DNA of 64,000 nt from Flagellimonas flava (GTDB taxonomy: Bacteria > Bacteroidota > Bacteroidia > Flavobacteriales > Flavobacteriaceae), in the NCBI RefSeq assembly GCF_900129665.1, contig NZ_FQWL01000003.1, forward strand, positions 248,001 through 312,000, given 5' to 3'. Below, in pieces: positions 35,875 to 47,000 of the stretch (within the stretch, counting starts at the first letter, position 1; each line of letters opens with the position of its first letter). The notes under the pieces are model-generated. The model worked only from the letters and a program-made list of their open reading frames with translations. It was not told the origin of the DNA and did no database searches. Both the position numbers and the translations under genes were made by a program.

Positions 35875-36966
35875 ATGGATGATTTCATGGAAAAATATAG
35901 AAAACTCATCAGTCTTATCCTCTTCTTTCTGTATGTGGGATGTATTATTCTAATTGCGCAGGAAGAGCCAAGAAGTTATGTTGCCTATAAAACTTCCGAT
36001 TCCATGATTATAGATGGAATTCCAGACGAATCGTCCTGGACCAAAGCACCTTGGTCTGATCTTTTCATCGATATTGAAGGGATCAAAAAACCCACTTATG
36101 ATACCCGGGTAAAAATGCTTTGGGACGAAAACAATATCTACTTCTTTGCCCAAATGGAGGAACCCCATGTCTGGGGGGACATTACGGAACATGACGCTGT
36201 AATCTTCCATAACAACGATTTTGAGGTTTTTCTAGATCCCGAAGCTGACGTGCACGGCTATTATGAATTGGAATGGAATGTTTTGAACACAATTTGGGAC
36301 CAATATCTTACCGCTCCCTATAGAGCAGGAAACGAAACCATAAATGGTTGGGAATCTTTGGGACTCCAATCTGCGGTCGCTGTTGAGGGAACCTTGAACG
36401 ACCCTTCTGATGAAGATCAGGGATGGACCTTGGAAATTGCAATTCCATTCAGAGATCTACGTACAGGATATTATCAGGACAACGTCCCAAAAAGCAAATT
36501 TTGGAGAGTAGGATTTTCAAGGGTGAACTGGGATTTTGATATCACCAATGGAAAGTACTCTCGCAAGAAAAACCCTGAAACAGGTGAGTTTCTGCACGAG
36601 TACAATTGGGTCTGGTCTCCTCAATATGTGATTAATATGCATGAACCAGAGCGTTGGGGCTATGTCTATTTTTCCGAGAAAGAAGTGGGCAGAACCCCCG
36701 AAGAATTCATCATCCCCCAGGATGAACATATCAAGTGGTTCCTCTACGAGTTATATAGGGACTTAATTGGTGAAGACCAACGAAAAATCAAATGGCAAAG
36801 TGCTGACGGAGAAATATTCCTAAAGCCGAAACAAATTTTAGGCAAACCGGTCAGGGTTATGCTGGACAAGCACGATTTTGGGTTTACGCTTTGGACAAAA
36901 AGTCCGTTCACAAAGAACAAGCTTTCTGTAACGGCTGACGGGAAATTTAGAACGCATAAGAAATAA
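35875..36966 (+). CDS. CBM9-like carbohydrate-binding secreted protein
   Basis: A 363-residue secreted protein. A hydrophobic signal (RKLISLILFFLYVGCIILIAQ) is followed by the CBM9-like beta sandwich: AYKTSDSMIIDGIPDESSW, RVKMLWDENNIYFFAQMEEPHVW, NNDFEVFLDPEADVHGYYELEWN and WTLEIAIPF. The family includes CBM9 of xylanases and many uncharacterised Bacteroidota proteins. About 100 residues beyond the fold have no clear family. It is seven bases after the GH130 gene. It likely binds the glycan substrate or helps its handover to the enzymes. Confidence 0.85.
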   Translation: MDDFMEKYRKLISLILFFLYVGCIILIAQEEPRSYVAYKTSDSMIIDGIPDESSWTKAPWSDLFIDIEGIKKPTYDTRVKMLWDENNIYFFAQMEEPHVWGDITEHDAVIFHNNDFEVFLDPEADVHGYYELEWNVLNTIWDQYLTAPYRAGNETINGWESLGLQSAVAVEGTLNDPSDEDQGWTLEIAIPFRDLRTGYYQDNVPKSKFWRVGFSRVNWDFDITNGKYSRKKNPETGEFLHEYNWVWSPQYVINMHEPERWGYVYFSEKEVGRTPEEFIIPQDEHIKWFLYELYRDLIGEDQRKIKWQSADGEIFLKPKQILGKPVRVMLDKHDFGFTLWTKSPFTKNKLSVTADGKFRTHKK

Positions 36967-37004
36967 AAAAGTCAACTTACCAATAACGAAGACATAGGGA
37001 ATCA

Positions 37005-39242
37005 ATGAGGTTGGGGTATTTGTACATAGGGTTATTTTTCATAGGGTTAAACTGTTCCCCACAACCGAAAAACCCTGAAAAACACAATAACATATACACC
37101 TATGTAAACCCCTTTATTGGAACAGATGGCCCCGGTAACACTTATCCCGGGGCCACAACCCCTTTTGGCATGGTGCAATTAAGTCCCGATATTGGAATCC
37201 CAGGCTGGGACCGGATTGCCGGCTATTACTATCAAGATTCCATCATCACTGGATTTTCGCATACCCACCTTACGGGAACAGGAGCTGGTGACCTATACGA
37301 TATTTTGGTGATGCCCACCAACGACCGATTCTCGCAACAAATCGAGGCAAACAACTTTAAGCCCTTTTCACGTTTCAGTCATGATGAGGAAGGTGCTTCA
37401 CCAGGGTACTATTGGGTCAATTTATTGGACTACGAGATTAAGGCAGAAATGACTGCTACGCCCCGAGTCGGTGTTCACCGATACACCTTTCCGGAAAATG
37501 ATAGCACAAAAATCCATATAGATTTGGGCTATTCATTAAACTGGGACAGTCCAACGAAAACCTTTATCAAGGTAGTCAACGATTCAACACTGCAAGGACA
37601 CCGCATGTCCACAGGTTGGGCCAGAAACCAACGCCTGTTTTTTGAAATGCGGTTTTCCAAGCCCTTTACGTCCTTTGTTCAAGAAGGGGATAGTACCTCA
37701 TCCAAAATTGTTTTGCATTACCAAACCAAGGATGAGGATCAACTTGTCATCAAGACCGGACTCTCATCCGTAAGTTCGAGTGCAGCAGGTAAAGCCATCC
37801 AACAAGAGGCAAAAGGAGGTTTTGAGGAAATCAAGCAGAAGGCAGAACAGGAATGGGAAAGGGAGTTGAACAAGATCAGTATCGTTACGACCGACACCAA
37901 TAAAAAGTCGATTTTTTATACCATGCTTTACCAATCCATGTTGGCGCCTACCCTTTATAGCGATGCCAATGGGGAATACAAAGCAGCCAATGACACAGAA
38001 GGCAAGCATCTAAATGACACCTTGGCCAAAGCCGAAGGATTTAGTAGGTACGACACTTTTTCTCTATGGGACACATTTAGGGCCGCACACCCCTTGTACA
38101 CCATACTGCAACCGGATCGGGTCCCTGACATGGTCAAATCCTTATTGGCACATTACCAAGAAACGGGAATATTACCTGTTTGGTCCATGCAGGGCAGCGA
38201 AACCAATATGATGATCGGTTACCATGCCGTACCCGTAATTGTGGATGCCTATTTCAAGGGGTTTGATTTTGATGCCGAACTGGCATACCGGGCTTGCAAA
38301 GAAAGTGCCATGCTGGATGAACGCCAAATCGATGTTTATAAGGAAAAAGGATTTATCCCGGTTGACGAGGGACATGAGAATTGGTCCGTTTCAAAAACCA
38401 TGGAGTACGCCTATGACGACTGGTGTATTGCCATGTTTGCCAAAGCTTTGGGCAAAACGGAAGATTACAGCTATTTCCTAAGACGTTCAGAGAATTGGAA
38501 AAATCTTTACAATACCAAACGAACCTGGCTTCAGCCGAAAGACCCGGAAGGCAACTTCATAGAACCCTTTGTGCCAAAAGAATATTCTCCCTATTTCTGC
38601 GAAAGTAATGCTTGGCACTATTACTGGTTTGTTCCCCAAGATGTTGACGGCTTAATCTCCGAAACAGGAGGCATGGAACCTTTCACCCAAAAGTTGGATT
38701 CCATGTTCAGCTATGCTCCAGAACCCGGGGATAAATTACCATTGTTCAGTACTGGCATGATTGGACAATACGCGCATGGCAATGAACCCAGCCACCACGT
38801 AGCCTATCTATACAACTACGTGGGTAAGCCTTCCCAGACCCAAAAACTGGTACGTCAAATCTTATCGGAACAATACAAAAACGAACCCAACGGACACTGC
38901 GGGAACGAAGACTGTGGACAGATGTCTTCTTGGTACATTTTTAGCGCTTTGGGTTTTTATCCCGTAAATCCTGCCCAAGGGGTTTATGATCTGGGAATCC
39001 CATTGTTCGAGGAAGTCACAATCCAAGTCAACAGAGATTCCATTTTTACAATAAAGGCCAAAGGCGTAGCTCAGCTTCCCTATGTTGAAAAAGTACTTTT
39101 GAACGGAAAAGAATTACAACGGAACTACATCACCCATAAGGAAATCAGCACTGGAGGTCTGCTGGAATTTATACTCACAGACGATCCTGCACTTGCTGAC
39201 AAAAATTCCAAACCAACCCCAATGGTTGATGAAATATATTAG
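37005..39242 (+). CDS. GH92 alpha-mannosidase lipoprotein, copy 2
   Basis: A 745-residue GH92 protein, the closest relative of copy 1. The signal ends FFIGLNCSPQ (Cys17). The start of the fold is NPFIGTDGPGNTYPGATTPFGM, and the active-site loops GNEPSHH (592-598) and GNEDCGQMS (633-641) agree with copy 1. It therefore probably shares its catalytic type and general specificity. It starts 38 bases after the CBM9-like gene and is three bases before copy 3. Confidence 0.93.
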   Translation: MRLGYLYIGLFFIGLNCSPQPKNPEKHNNIYTYVNPFIGTDGPGNTYPGATTPFGMVQLSPDIGIPGWDRIAGYYYQDSIITGFSHTHLTGTGAGDLYDILVMPTNDRFSQQIEANNFKPFSRFSHDEEGASPGYYWVNLLDYEIKAEMTATPRVGVHRYTFPENDSTKIHIDLGYSLNWDSPTKTFIKVVNDSTLQGHRMSTGWARNQRLFFEMRFSKPFTSFVQEGDSTSSKIVLHYQTKDEDQLVIKTGLSSVSSSAAGKAIQQEAKGGFEEIKQKAEQEWERELNKISIVTTDTNKKSIFYTMLYQSMLAPTLYSDANGEYKAANDTEGKHLNDTLAKAEGFSRYDTFSLWDTFRAAHPLYTILQPDRVPDMVKSLLAHYQETGILPVWSMQGSETNMMIGYHAVPVIVDAYFKGFDFDAELAYRACKESAMLDERQIDVYKEKGFIPVDEGHENWSVSKTMEYAYDDWCIAMFAKALGKTEDYSYFLRRSENWKNLYNTKRTWLQPKDPEGNFIEPFVPKEYSPYFCESNAWHYYWFVPQDVDGLISETGGMEPFTQKLDSMFSYAPEPGDKLPLFSTGMIGQYAHGNEPSHHVAYLYNYVGKPSQTQKLVRQILSEQYKNEPNGHCGNEDCGQMSSWYIFSALGFYPVNPAQGVYDLGIPLFEEVTIQVNRDSIFTIKAKGVAQLPYVEKVLLNGKELQRNYITHKEISTGGLLEFILTDDPALADKNSKPTPMVDEIY

Positions 39243-39245
39243 AAA

Positions 39246-41594
39246 ATGAATCGTACTAAAGTAAAATTGAATGTTGGTGGCCTAACCATAGGTCTTCTTT
39301 TTCTAGGATTGATTTCCTGCGAAAACAACACTAAAAGCGATATCGCTGAACTGACATATCCAAGCTCGGAGGAGCTATTGGATTTCGTTAACCCCTTAAT
39401 GGGTACCGATTCGGATTTCAGTCTTTCCAACGGGAACACCTATCCGGCCATCGCCACACCTTGGGGCATGAATTTCTGGACCCCCATGACATCCAAAATG
39501 GGAGACGGATGGACCTACAAATATGATGAGAAGACCATCCGAGGTATCAAACAGACACATCAACCAAGTCCATGGATCAATGATTATGCGGCCTTTTCGC
39601 TCATGGCGGTTACGGGGGAACTAAAATACAAGGAAGATGAACGGGCCTCCCATTTTTCGCATAAGGCAGAAACGGTGCGCCCGGATTATTACAGCGTCTA
39701 TCTGGCCGACTACGATGTGGTTGCTGAGGTAACCCCAACCGAGCGGGCGGCCCATTTCAGATTTACCTTCCCGGAAACGGATGAAGCGTACATTTTGCTT
39801 GATGGTTTCTTTAAAGGTTCCATGGTTAAGATAATTCCTGAAGAACGAAAAATTATTGGGTATTGCCGAAACAATAGTGGGGGCGTCCCAGAAAATTTCC
39901 ATAATTATTTTGTTGCGGAGTTCGATAAGGCCTTTGAACTCAACCATACCTGGGGCGATGATTGGTCGCTCCAAAAAAACACTTCAGAGAGCCAAGGTGA
40001 GCATGTAGGTGCAATCATTGGCTTTAAGACAAGAAGAGGCGAAGCCGTACATGTGAAGGTAGCTTCCTCATTTATCAGTCCAGAACAGGCCCAATTGAAT
40101 TTGGATAGGGAAATCGGGAAAAGGACGTTTAAGGAAACCCGAAGCGCTGCAACGGAAGCCTGGGAAAAGGAATTGGGTCGGATTCAAGTGAGCACGTCAA
40201 ATATAGACCACTTGCGTACCTTTTATTCTTGCCTATATCGAGTGCTGTTGTTCCCAAGAAAATTTTATGAGTTTGACAGCTCCAACCAAGTGGTTCACTA
40301 TAGTCCATACAATGGTGAGGTCTTACCAGGTTATATGTTTACGGACAATGGATTTTGGGATACGTTCAGGGCCGTTTTTCCCTTTTTTAATATGATGTAT
40401 CCTGAACTCAATAGCAATATCATGGAAGGATTGGCCAACACCTATAAGGAGTCCGGTTGGCTTCCTGAATGGGCCAGTCCAGGACATAGAGATTGTATGA
40501 TTGGGTCCAATTCAGCACCCATTATTGCGGATGCCCACTTAAGTGGGGTCAGCGGGCTGGACGAAGAAACTCTGCTCGAGGCCATTATTAAGAACGCAAC
40601 GGTTCCTGATGGCAGACCTGTGAACAGCGTTGGGCGGGCAGGCTTGGATTATTATAATGAGTTGGGGTATGTCCCTTACGATGTAGGTATCCATGAAAAT
40701 GCCGCTAGGACCCTGGAATATGCCTACGCAGATTTCACCATTGCCCAAATGGCAAAATCCTTGGGGAAAACCGAATTGGCCAACGAATACTACCAGAAAT
40801 CATTGAACTACAAAAAACTCTTCGACCCCACTACCAAGTTAATGCGGGGAAAAAATAAGGACGGAAGCTTTCAAAGCCCTTTCAACCCCTTAAAATGGGG
40901 CGATGCCTTTACCGAGGGAAACAGCCTCCATTATACTTGGAGCGTCTTTCATGATGTTCAAGGGCTTATTGACCTAATGGGGGGGAGTCAAGAATTTGCA
41001 GGTATGCTCGATGGTGTTTTTAATATGCCGCCGGAATATGACGATTCCTATTACGGTTTTACCATTCATGAGATTCGAGAAATGCAGATCATGAACATGG
41101 GCAACTATGCCCATGGCAATCAGCCCATTCAACACATGATCTACCTTTATAATTATGCCAAGGAGCCTTGGAAAACCCAGAAAAAGGTTCGGGAGGTGCT
41201 TACAAAACTATATACTCCCGCTCCCGATGGCTATTGTGGTGATGAGGACAACGGGCAGACTTCAGCATGGTACGTTTTTAGTGCTTTAGGGTTTTATCCA
41301 GTAGCTCCTGCCACCAATCAATACGTACTTGGCAGTCCTTTATTTGAGGAAGCTAAACTCCATTTACAAAATGGAGAGACCTTCACCATAAAGGCCAACG
41401 GTAACGGCAAGCATAATCCATTTATTCAATCAGCAGCGTTAAATGGAAAGACATTCGATAGCACTTGGATCTCCACGGAAACCGTGCAAAATGGAGGCTC
41501 ACTTTTTTTTGAAATGGGTCCTGAGCCCAACAAGAATTGGGGGACTTCTGATGAAGCTGCTCCATACTCATTCTCCAATTCATTGAACCAATGA
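39246..41594 (+). CDS. GH92 family lipoprotein, divergent copy 3
   Basis: A 782-residue GH92 protein with signal LLFLGLISCEN (Cys25). The first loop is NPLMGTDSDFSLSNGNTYPAIATPWGM in outline, longer than in copies 1 and 2. Where those have GNEPSHH, this one has GNQPIQH (624-630), and the second loop reads GDEDNGQTS (665-673). The Glu-to-Gln change lies in the loop that shapes the sugar-binding site, so its linkage preference probably differs. The stop overlaps the start of copy 4 (ATGA). Confidence 0.92.
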   Translation: MNRTKVKLNVGGLTIGLLFLGLISCENNTKSDIAELTYPSSEELLDFVNPLMGTDSDFSLSNGNTYPAIATPWGMNFWTPMTSKMGDGWTYKYDEKTIRGIKQTHQPSPWINDYAAFSLMAVTGELKYKEDERASHFSHKAETVRPDYYSVYLADYDVVAEVTPTERAAHFRFTFPETDEAYILLDGFFKGSMVKIIPEERKIIGYCRNNSGGVPENFHNYFVAEFDKAFELNHTWGDDWSLQKNTSESQGEHVGAIIGFKTRRGEAVHVKVASSFISPEQAQLNLDREIGKRTFKETRSAATEAWEKELGRIQVSTSNIDHLRTFYSCLYRVLLFPRKFYEFDSSNQVVHYSPYNGEVLPGYMFTDNGFWDTFRAVFPFFNMMYPELNSNIMEGLANTYKESGWLPEWASPGHRDCMIGSNSAPIIADAHLSGVSGLDEETLLEAIIKNATVPDGRPVNSVGRAGLDYYNELGYVPYDVGIHENAARTLEYAYADFTIAQMAKSLGKTELANEYYQKSLNYKKLFDPTTKLMRGKNKDGSFQSPFNPLKWGDAFTEGNSLHYTWSVFHDVQGLIDLMGGSQEFAGMLDGVFNMPPEYDDSYYGFTIHEIREMQIMNMGNYAHGNQPIQHMIYLYNYAKEPWKTQKKVREVLTKLYTPAPDGYCGDEDNGQTSAWYVFSALGFYPVAPATNQYVLGSPLFEEAKLHLQNGETFTIKANGNGKHNPFIQSAALNGKTFDSTWISTETVQNGGSLFFEMGPEPNKNWGTSDEAAPYSFSNSLNQ

Positions 41595-43831
41595 AAAAAT
41601 TTACACTGACATCGGCTTTTTTAGTTTGCGTGGTAACCATGTATGCTCAAAACCAAACTGTGGATTATGTAAACCCATTTATTGGCACCTCCAATTTTGG
41701 AACCACAAATCCTGGACCTATTGCAGTTAGGGGCATGGCCAACATATCCCCGTTCAACGTGGCTGGACCAGAAAATCTTCCCTTGGAAAAAGATAGTCGG
41801 TGGTTGTCAACACCTTATGTGCACGAAAACAAATTTTTGACGGGGTTCAGTCATGTCAACCTCAGCGGTGTTGGGTGTCCCGAACTGGGTGTCATCTTGG
41901 CCATGCCCACGACCGGTGAAGTACAGACTGATCATTTAAAGTACGGCTCGACTTATTCGGAAGAAGTTTCCAAGGTGGGTTATTATTCCAATACTCTGGA
42001 CAAATACCAAGTTAAAGTTGAAGCTACGGCAACTACCCGAACCGGGGTGAGCCGGTATTCATTTCCCGCGGGGAAATCAAACATTTTATTGAATTTAGGA
42101 CTGGGACTGACCAATGAACAGGGAGCTCAGGTCAAAGTTGTTTCGCCAACAGAAATAGAAGGTATTCGAAGCGTAGGTTCCTTCTGTTATTACAAACCGG
42201 AAGAGACCTATCCGGTGTATTTCGTGGCTCAATTCTCGGAACCGGCAGATGAATTCGGAACATGGAAAAAACCGACTACCTACAAAGGAGAAGAAGCCCA
42301 ATGGATGGGATACAACGGTAAAACCCGTTTGATGAAAGGATACACCAAAGAAGTTGTTGGAGATAGTATTGGAGCTTATATGCGATATAACTTTGAAGCT
42401 CCTACCCAAGTGGAACTAAGAGTTGGAGTTTCTTATGTGAGCATCGAAAATGCAAGGGAGAATCTGGAAAGAGAAACCTCAGGAAAGACCTTTGAGCACA
42501 TCATGAATGCCACCAAAAAAGAGTGGGAAGAGCATTTGTCCAGAATAACCGTGGAAGGTGGAACAGATGATGACAAAACAATTTTTTACACAGCACTTTA
42601 TCATACTCTGATACATCCAAGCACGCTGAATGACAGCAATGGGGAATATCCCAAAATGAAAACGCGGGAAACCTTAAAAACGAATGGTACGCGATACACC
42701 GTTTTTTCCCTTTGGGATACCTATAGGAATCTACATCAATTGATGAGCTTGGTATATCCCGAGCAACAGTCCAACATGGTAAAAAGCATGTTACAGATTT
42801 ATGAGGAATCCGGTTGGTTGCCCAAATGGGAGTTGAATGCCACCGAAACCACTACCATGGTAGGAGATCCTGCAGGTATTATCATTGCCGACACCTATCT
42901 AAAGGGCATAAAGGATTTTGATGTTGAAAAGGCATATGCTGCCATGCTTAAAAGTGCTGATATGTTGGAAGGAAACCCATTACGTCCCGGAATTGTAGAT
43001 TACATCAAAAAGGGATATCTCACTACAAAGACCACCAACAGCGGATCGGTATCCACCACTCAGGAATACAATATTACGGATTACGCCATTGGGCAATTGG
43101 CCAAGGCCTTGGGCAAAAAAGAAGATTATGCCCGTTTCAGAAAGCGAAGTACCTCCTACCGAAAACTGTTCGATAAAGAATTCAACCTGTTAAGGCCCAG
43201 AAATGATGATGGAAGTTGGCTTACCCCGTACAATCCAGAAACAGGAGCCAACTTTGTAAAGAACGTTGGTTTTATTGAGGGCAATGCCTGGCAATATACC
43301 TTTATGGTTGCTCACGATGTAAAAGGACTTATCAAACTAATGGGTGGACCGAAATCCTTCTCTAGCAAGTTACAGGAAGTTTTTGACAAGAATCAATTTG
43401 ACATGGCCAATGAACCGGATATTGCCTATCCCTATTTGTTCAACTATGTAAAGGGCGAGGAATGGCGCACTCAGAAAACAGTATCCGAGCTTTTACAGAC
43501 CTATTTCAAGAACAAACCTGACGGACTCCCAGGAAATGACGATACCGGAACCATGAGCGCATGGGCCGTGTTCTCCATGATGGGAATGTACCCTGTAAGT
43601 CCTGCCAACCCTATTTACGCACTTACCAGTCCGGTTTTTAACAAGGTCACTCTTCGTTTAAACCCAAAATATTACAAGAACCCGGTCCTAACAATTACAA
43701 GGGAGCCGTCCACAAATGATGCTGGAAACAGGCTTCAGGATATTTATCTGGATGGTAGAAAACTACGAGCTAGATTCGTAGACCACAAGGATCTCGTAAA
43801 CTCCAAAAACCTGACGTTTATCGTAAACTAA
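41591..43831 (+). CDS. GH92 family protein, divergent copy 4
   Basis: A 746-residue GH92 protein with an ordinary signal peptide (MKKFTLTSAFLVCVVTMYAQ) and no lipid-anchor Cys, unlike the other three. The N-terminal motif is NPFIGTSNFGTTNPGPIAVRGM. The loop equivalent to GNEPSHH reads ANEPDIAYPY (606-615), and GNDDTGTMSAWAVF (648-661) replaces GNEDCGQ. These changes suggest yet another specificity. It is the last gene of the enzyme run; a 219-base control region follows before SusC. Confidence 0.92.
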   Translation: MKKFTLTSAFLVCVVTMYAQNQTVDYVNPFIGTSNFGTTNPGPIAVRGMANISPFNVAGPENLPLEKDSRWLSTPYVHENKFLTGFSHVNLSGVGCPELGVILAMPTTGEVQTDHLKYGSTYSEEVSKVGYYSNTLDKYQVKVEATATTRTGVSRYSFPAGKSNILLNLGLGLTNEQGAQVKVVSPTEIEGIRSVGSFCYYKPEETYPVYFVAQFSEPADEFGTWKKPTTYKGEEAQWMGYNGKTRLMKGYTKEVVGDSIGAYMRYNFEAPTQVELRVGVSYVSIENARENLERETSGKTFEHIMNATKKEWEEHLSRITVEGGTDDDKTIFYTALYHTLIHPSTLNDSNGEYPKMKTRETLKTNGTRYTVFSLWDTYRNLHQLMSLVYPEQQSNMVKSMLQIYEESGWLPKWELNATETTTMVGDPAGIIIADTYLKGIKDFDVEKAYAAMLKSADMLEGNPLRPGIVDYIKKGYLTTKTTNSGSVSTTQEYNITDYAIGQLAKALGKKEDYARFRKRSTSYRKLFDKEFNLLRPRNDDGSWLTPYNPETGANFVKNVGFIEGNAWQYTFMVAHDVKGLIKLMGGPKSFSSKLQEVFDKNQFDMANEPDIAYPYLFNYVKGEEWRTQKTVSELLQTYFKNKPDGLPGNDDTGTMSAWAVFSMMGMYPVSPANPIYALTSPVFNKVTLRLNPKYYKNPVLTITREPSTNDAGNRLQDIYLDGRKLRARFVDHKDLVNSKNLTFIVN

Positions 43832-43901
43832 ACAGGATTTTCAGCAACAACCATTGCGGGAATCTTCTTGCTAGACAAAGGTTTTCAGGCAAAATGGGGG
43901 T

Positions 43902-43915
43902 CGCAAACGTTTTCG
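43902..43915. promoter_or_regulatory. Possible LacI-type operator upstream of susC
   Basis: CGCAAACGTTTTCG is a near palindrome centred on ACGT, with 12 of 14 positions symmetric. It resembles LacI-family operators such as those with AAACGTTT cores. It lies about 135 bases before the SusC start. No LacI-type gene is in the window, so the regulator would be encoded elsewhere. Confidence 0.4.
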
Positions 43916-44004
43916 TTCTTACGCCCTTTAGCTTTTCAGCATCGTTATTAGTCGAAATTTTTTCCTATATATATAAGGAATTAGAACTTTTATGAAGCGA
44001 ACTT

Positions 44005-44023
44005 TAAGCTTTTATTAAGCTTT
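44005..44023 (+). repeat. Direct repeat TAAGCTTT upstream of susC
   Basis: TAAGCTTT occurs at 44005-44012 and 44016-44023, 11 bases apart start to start, one helical turn, and 27 bases before the SusC ATG. Such spacing suits a protein dimer or could be chance in A+T-rich DNA. Confidence 0.4.
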
Positions 44024-44050
44024 ATAACTAATAACCTAACTCAGAGTAGT

Positions 44051-47000
44051 ATGAACAAAAAACTTCATTACTTTTTTATGCTTGCGTGTATCCTATGTTT
44101 TCAAGGAATACTAGCGCAAGGAAAAACCGTTACAGGAACGGTTACTGATGCAAGTACTGGAACTCCGATTCCAGGTATTACAGTTGTGGAACAGGGCACC
44201 ACTAATGGGACCTCCACAGATTTCGACGGAAATTATTCCATTTCTGTTTCCGGCAATTCAGCCGTTTTGGTGTTTACCGGAATCGGCTACACCACTCAAG
44301 AAGCTCCAGTCGGCTCGCAATCAGCAATCAACATTCTTTTGGTTGAAGACGTGGAACTACTGGATGAAGTAGTGGTAACCGCCTTAGGTATTAGTCGGGA
44401 GAAAAAATCTCTTGGTTATGCCGTTACAGAAGTTGGCGGAGATGCGGTGTCCTTGGTAAAGGAACCAAACGTGGTGAATTCACTGGCTGGTAAAGTAGCT
44501 GGGGTAGTAATCTCTCAGGGTACAGCCGGTGCAGGTAGTGGTTCCCGTGTGGTAATCCGTGGAAACAATTCCATTACTGGTAACAACCAACCTCTATACG
44601 TAGTTGACGGGGTACCAATCGACAATACCGCTTTGGGAGCACCTGATGGTTCAGGTCAATTTAACATTAACAATTTAGGTGATGGTATCTCTGATATCAA
44701 CCCAGATGACATTGAATCCATTTCGGTACTTAAAGGTCCCAACGCTGCGGCTTTATATGGTTCTAGGGCAAGTAACGGGGTAATCATCATCACTACCAAA
44801 AAAGGAGATTTGGATAGAGGTTTAGGTGTTTCTTTTACATCAAACGCCTTGTTCGATGACCCTTTGGTACTTCCTAAATATCAGAATGAGTTTGGAAGGG
44901 GTACGGATGGTGCTTTTCCACAAATCAACCCAGACGACCCATTGGCGACTCAGGTAAATACGGTTGCGGGAGCTGGTTCTTGGGGTCCAAGATTTGATGG
45001 TTCGCAACAACTGGCCTATAATGGGCAGCAAAGAGCTTATGTGGCACAACCTAACAATGTCAAGAATTTCTTTGAAACGGGAACGAGCTTTATCAACACA
45101 GTTGCGCTAAGCGGTGGTAGTGAAAATGCGTCTGTCCGTTTTTCCTATACCAATTCGGACATAGAGTCCATCCTTCCAAATTCTGGAATTGATAGAGACA
45201 ACTTCAACCTAAGGGCATTTGCTAATCTATCGGATAAACTGAGTTTAGATACTAGGATTACTTATTTCAAACAAACCGCGCGTAATCGTCCAAATCAAGG
45301 TACGGAAGGTGTAGCCGCTTATCTATGGACTTTGGCAAGAAACGTGAGACTTTCTGACCTTCAGGTTTTTCAGGATATTGAAAATCCAATCAATCCAGAT
45401 GATATTTACAGAGTTATTGCTCCTACCGCCTCAGGCGGTAACCCATACTGGATTCTTCAAAATGATTCTAATGAAGATAGAAGAACCAGAATTACGGGCT
45501 TTGCCAAATTGCAATACCAGTTTAACGATTGGCTATCGGCTTTTGTTAGGGTAGGTACGGATGATATCACGCAAGATGTTGAGAGTGTAACACGGGTAGG
45601 ACACCACTTCTTTGGAGATGGTAGGATTAGATTTCAGAAAAACGACCGAACAGAAACCAATTATGACTTCTTGGTTATGTTCAATAAGGCTTTAAGTGAT
45701 AAGTTCAGTTTAACGGCCAATGCTGGTGCAAATGCACTACGCTTCTCATCCATAACCTCCGAGACACGCGGGGAGAACTTTAAAATTCCTGGAAGACCAT
45801 TATTGGACAATACAGAAGAACTTTTTGCCACACAAGGCCAAAGAGTGCCAAAGGATATCAACTCGGTTTACGGTTCGGCCTCATTGGCCTATGATAACAC
45901 GATTTATCTTGACTTGACAGGTAGAAACGACTGGTCTTCAGCATTAGCTGACGGCAACAACTCTTATTTCTATAGCTCTGCCAGTTTGAGTGTTTTGCTG
46001 AATGAAGCATTTGACTTGGGAAGCAAGGTTGACCTTCTTAAACTAAGGGGTAGTATTGCTACCGTTGGTAATGATACCGACCCACAGCAATTGGTCAACG
46101 TATTTAGAGTTGCCGCCGATGGATTCTTAGGCAATATCACTGTTAGTAGGGACAACATTCTCTTTAGTGAAAGTCTTCGTCCAGAAGAGGTGACTTCTAC
46201 CGAATTAGGTCTTGAATACCGAGGCTTCGGAAATCGTCTTTATGCGGATCTTTCATACTATGACATTAAATCCCAAGATTTGATTTTTGACGTACCATTG
46301 GGCACTGGAGCTGCATTTGACTCCTTCAGAACCAATGTTGGTGAAATCAGCAATAAAGGTTTTGAGATATTGGTTGGTGGAACTCCTCTACAGACCAAGA
46401 ATTTTTCTTGGGACACTTCCATAAATTTGGCGAGAAACAAAAACGAGCTTGTGAGTCTAGTTGATGGACAGGACTTTTTCGAGTTTAGCCGGGACAATGG
46501 GGGTACGGTAGCAGTGGTAGCTAGAGCCGAAGAGGGCTTTGGTGATATTGAGACCACAACTTGGCTAAGAAATGACCAGGGCCAGCTCATCGTAACCGCT
46601 GAAGGTCGGCCACAAGCGACAACTGAAAGGGAAAAATTCGGAAACTATCAGCCTGATTTAACCGGTGGTTTTACCAATACGTTCCGTTACAAAGATTTCA
46701 CTTTAAACACCCTAATCGATTTCCGAATCGGTGGTGAAGTATACTCCTTTACCGATGCAGCTTTGGATGCAGCAGGGGTTTCAGAACGATCTTTACAGTT
46801 TAGGGATAGTGGAATTCTTGTTGAGGGTGTTATTGATAACGGTGATGGAACTTTCACTCCAAATACCACAACAATTAGTGCCCAAGATTATTGGGGAGCT
46901 GTTAGTGGTATTGGATCCGAGTATGTTTTTGATCAAACCAACTTCAGGTTAAGAGAGGTAAGTTTGAGTTATACTTTCCCAAGTAAACTCCTGAAAAACA

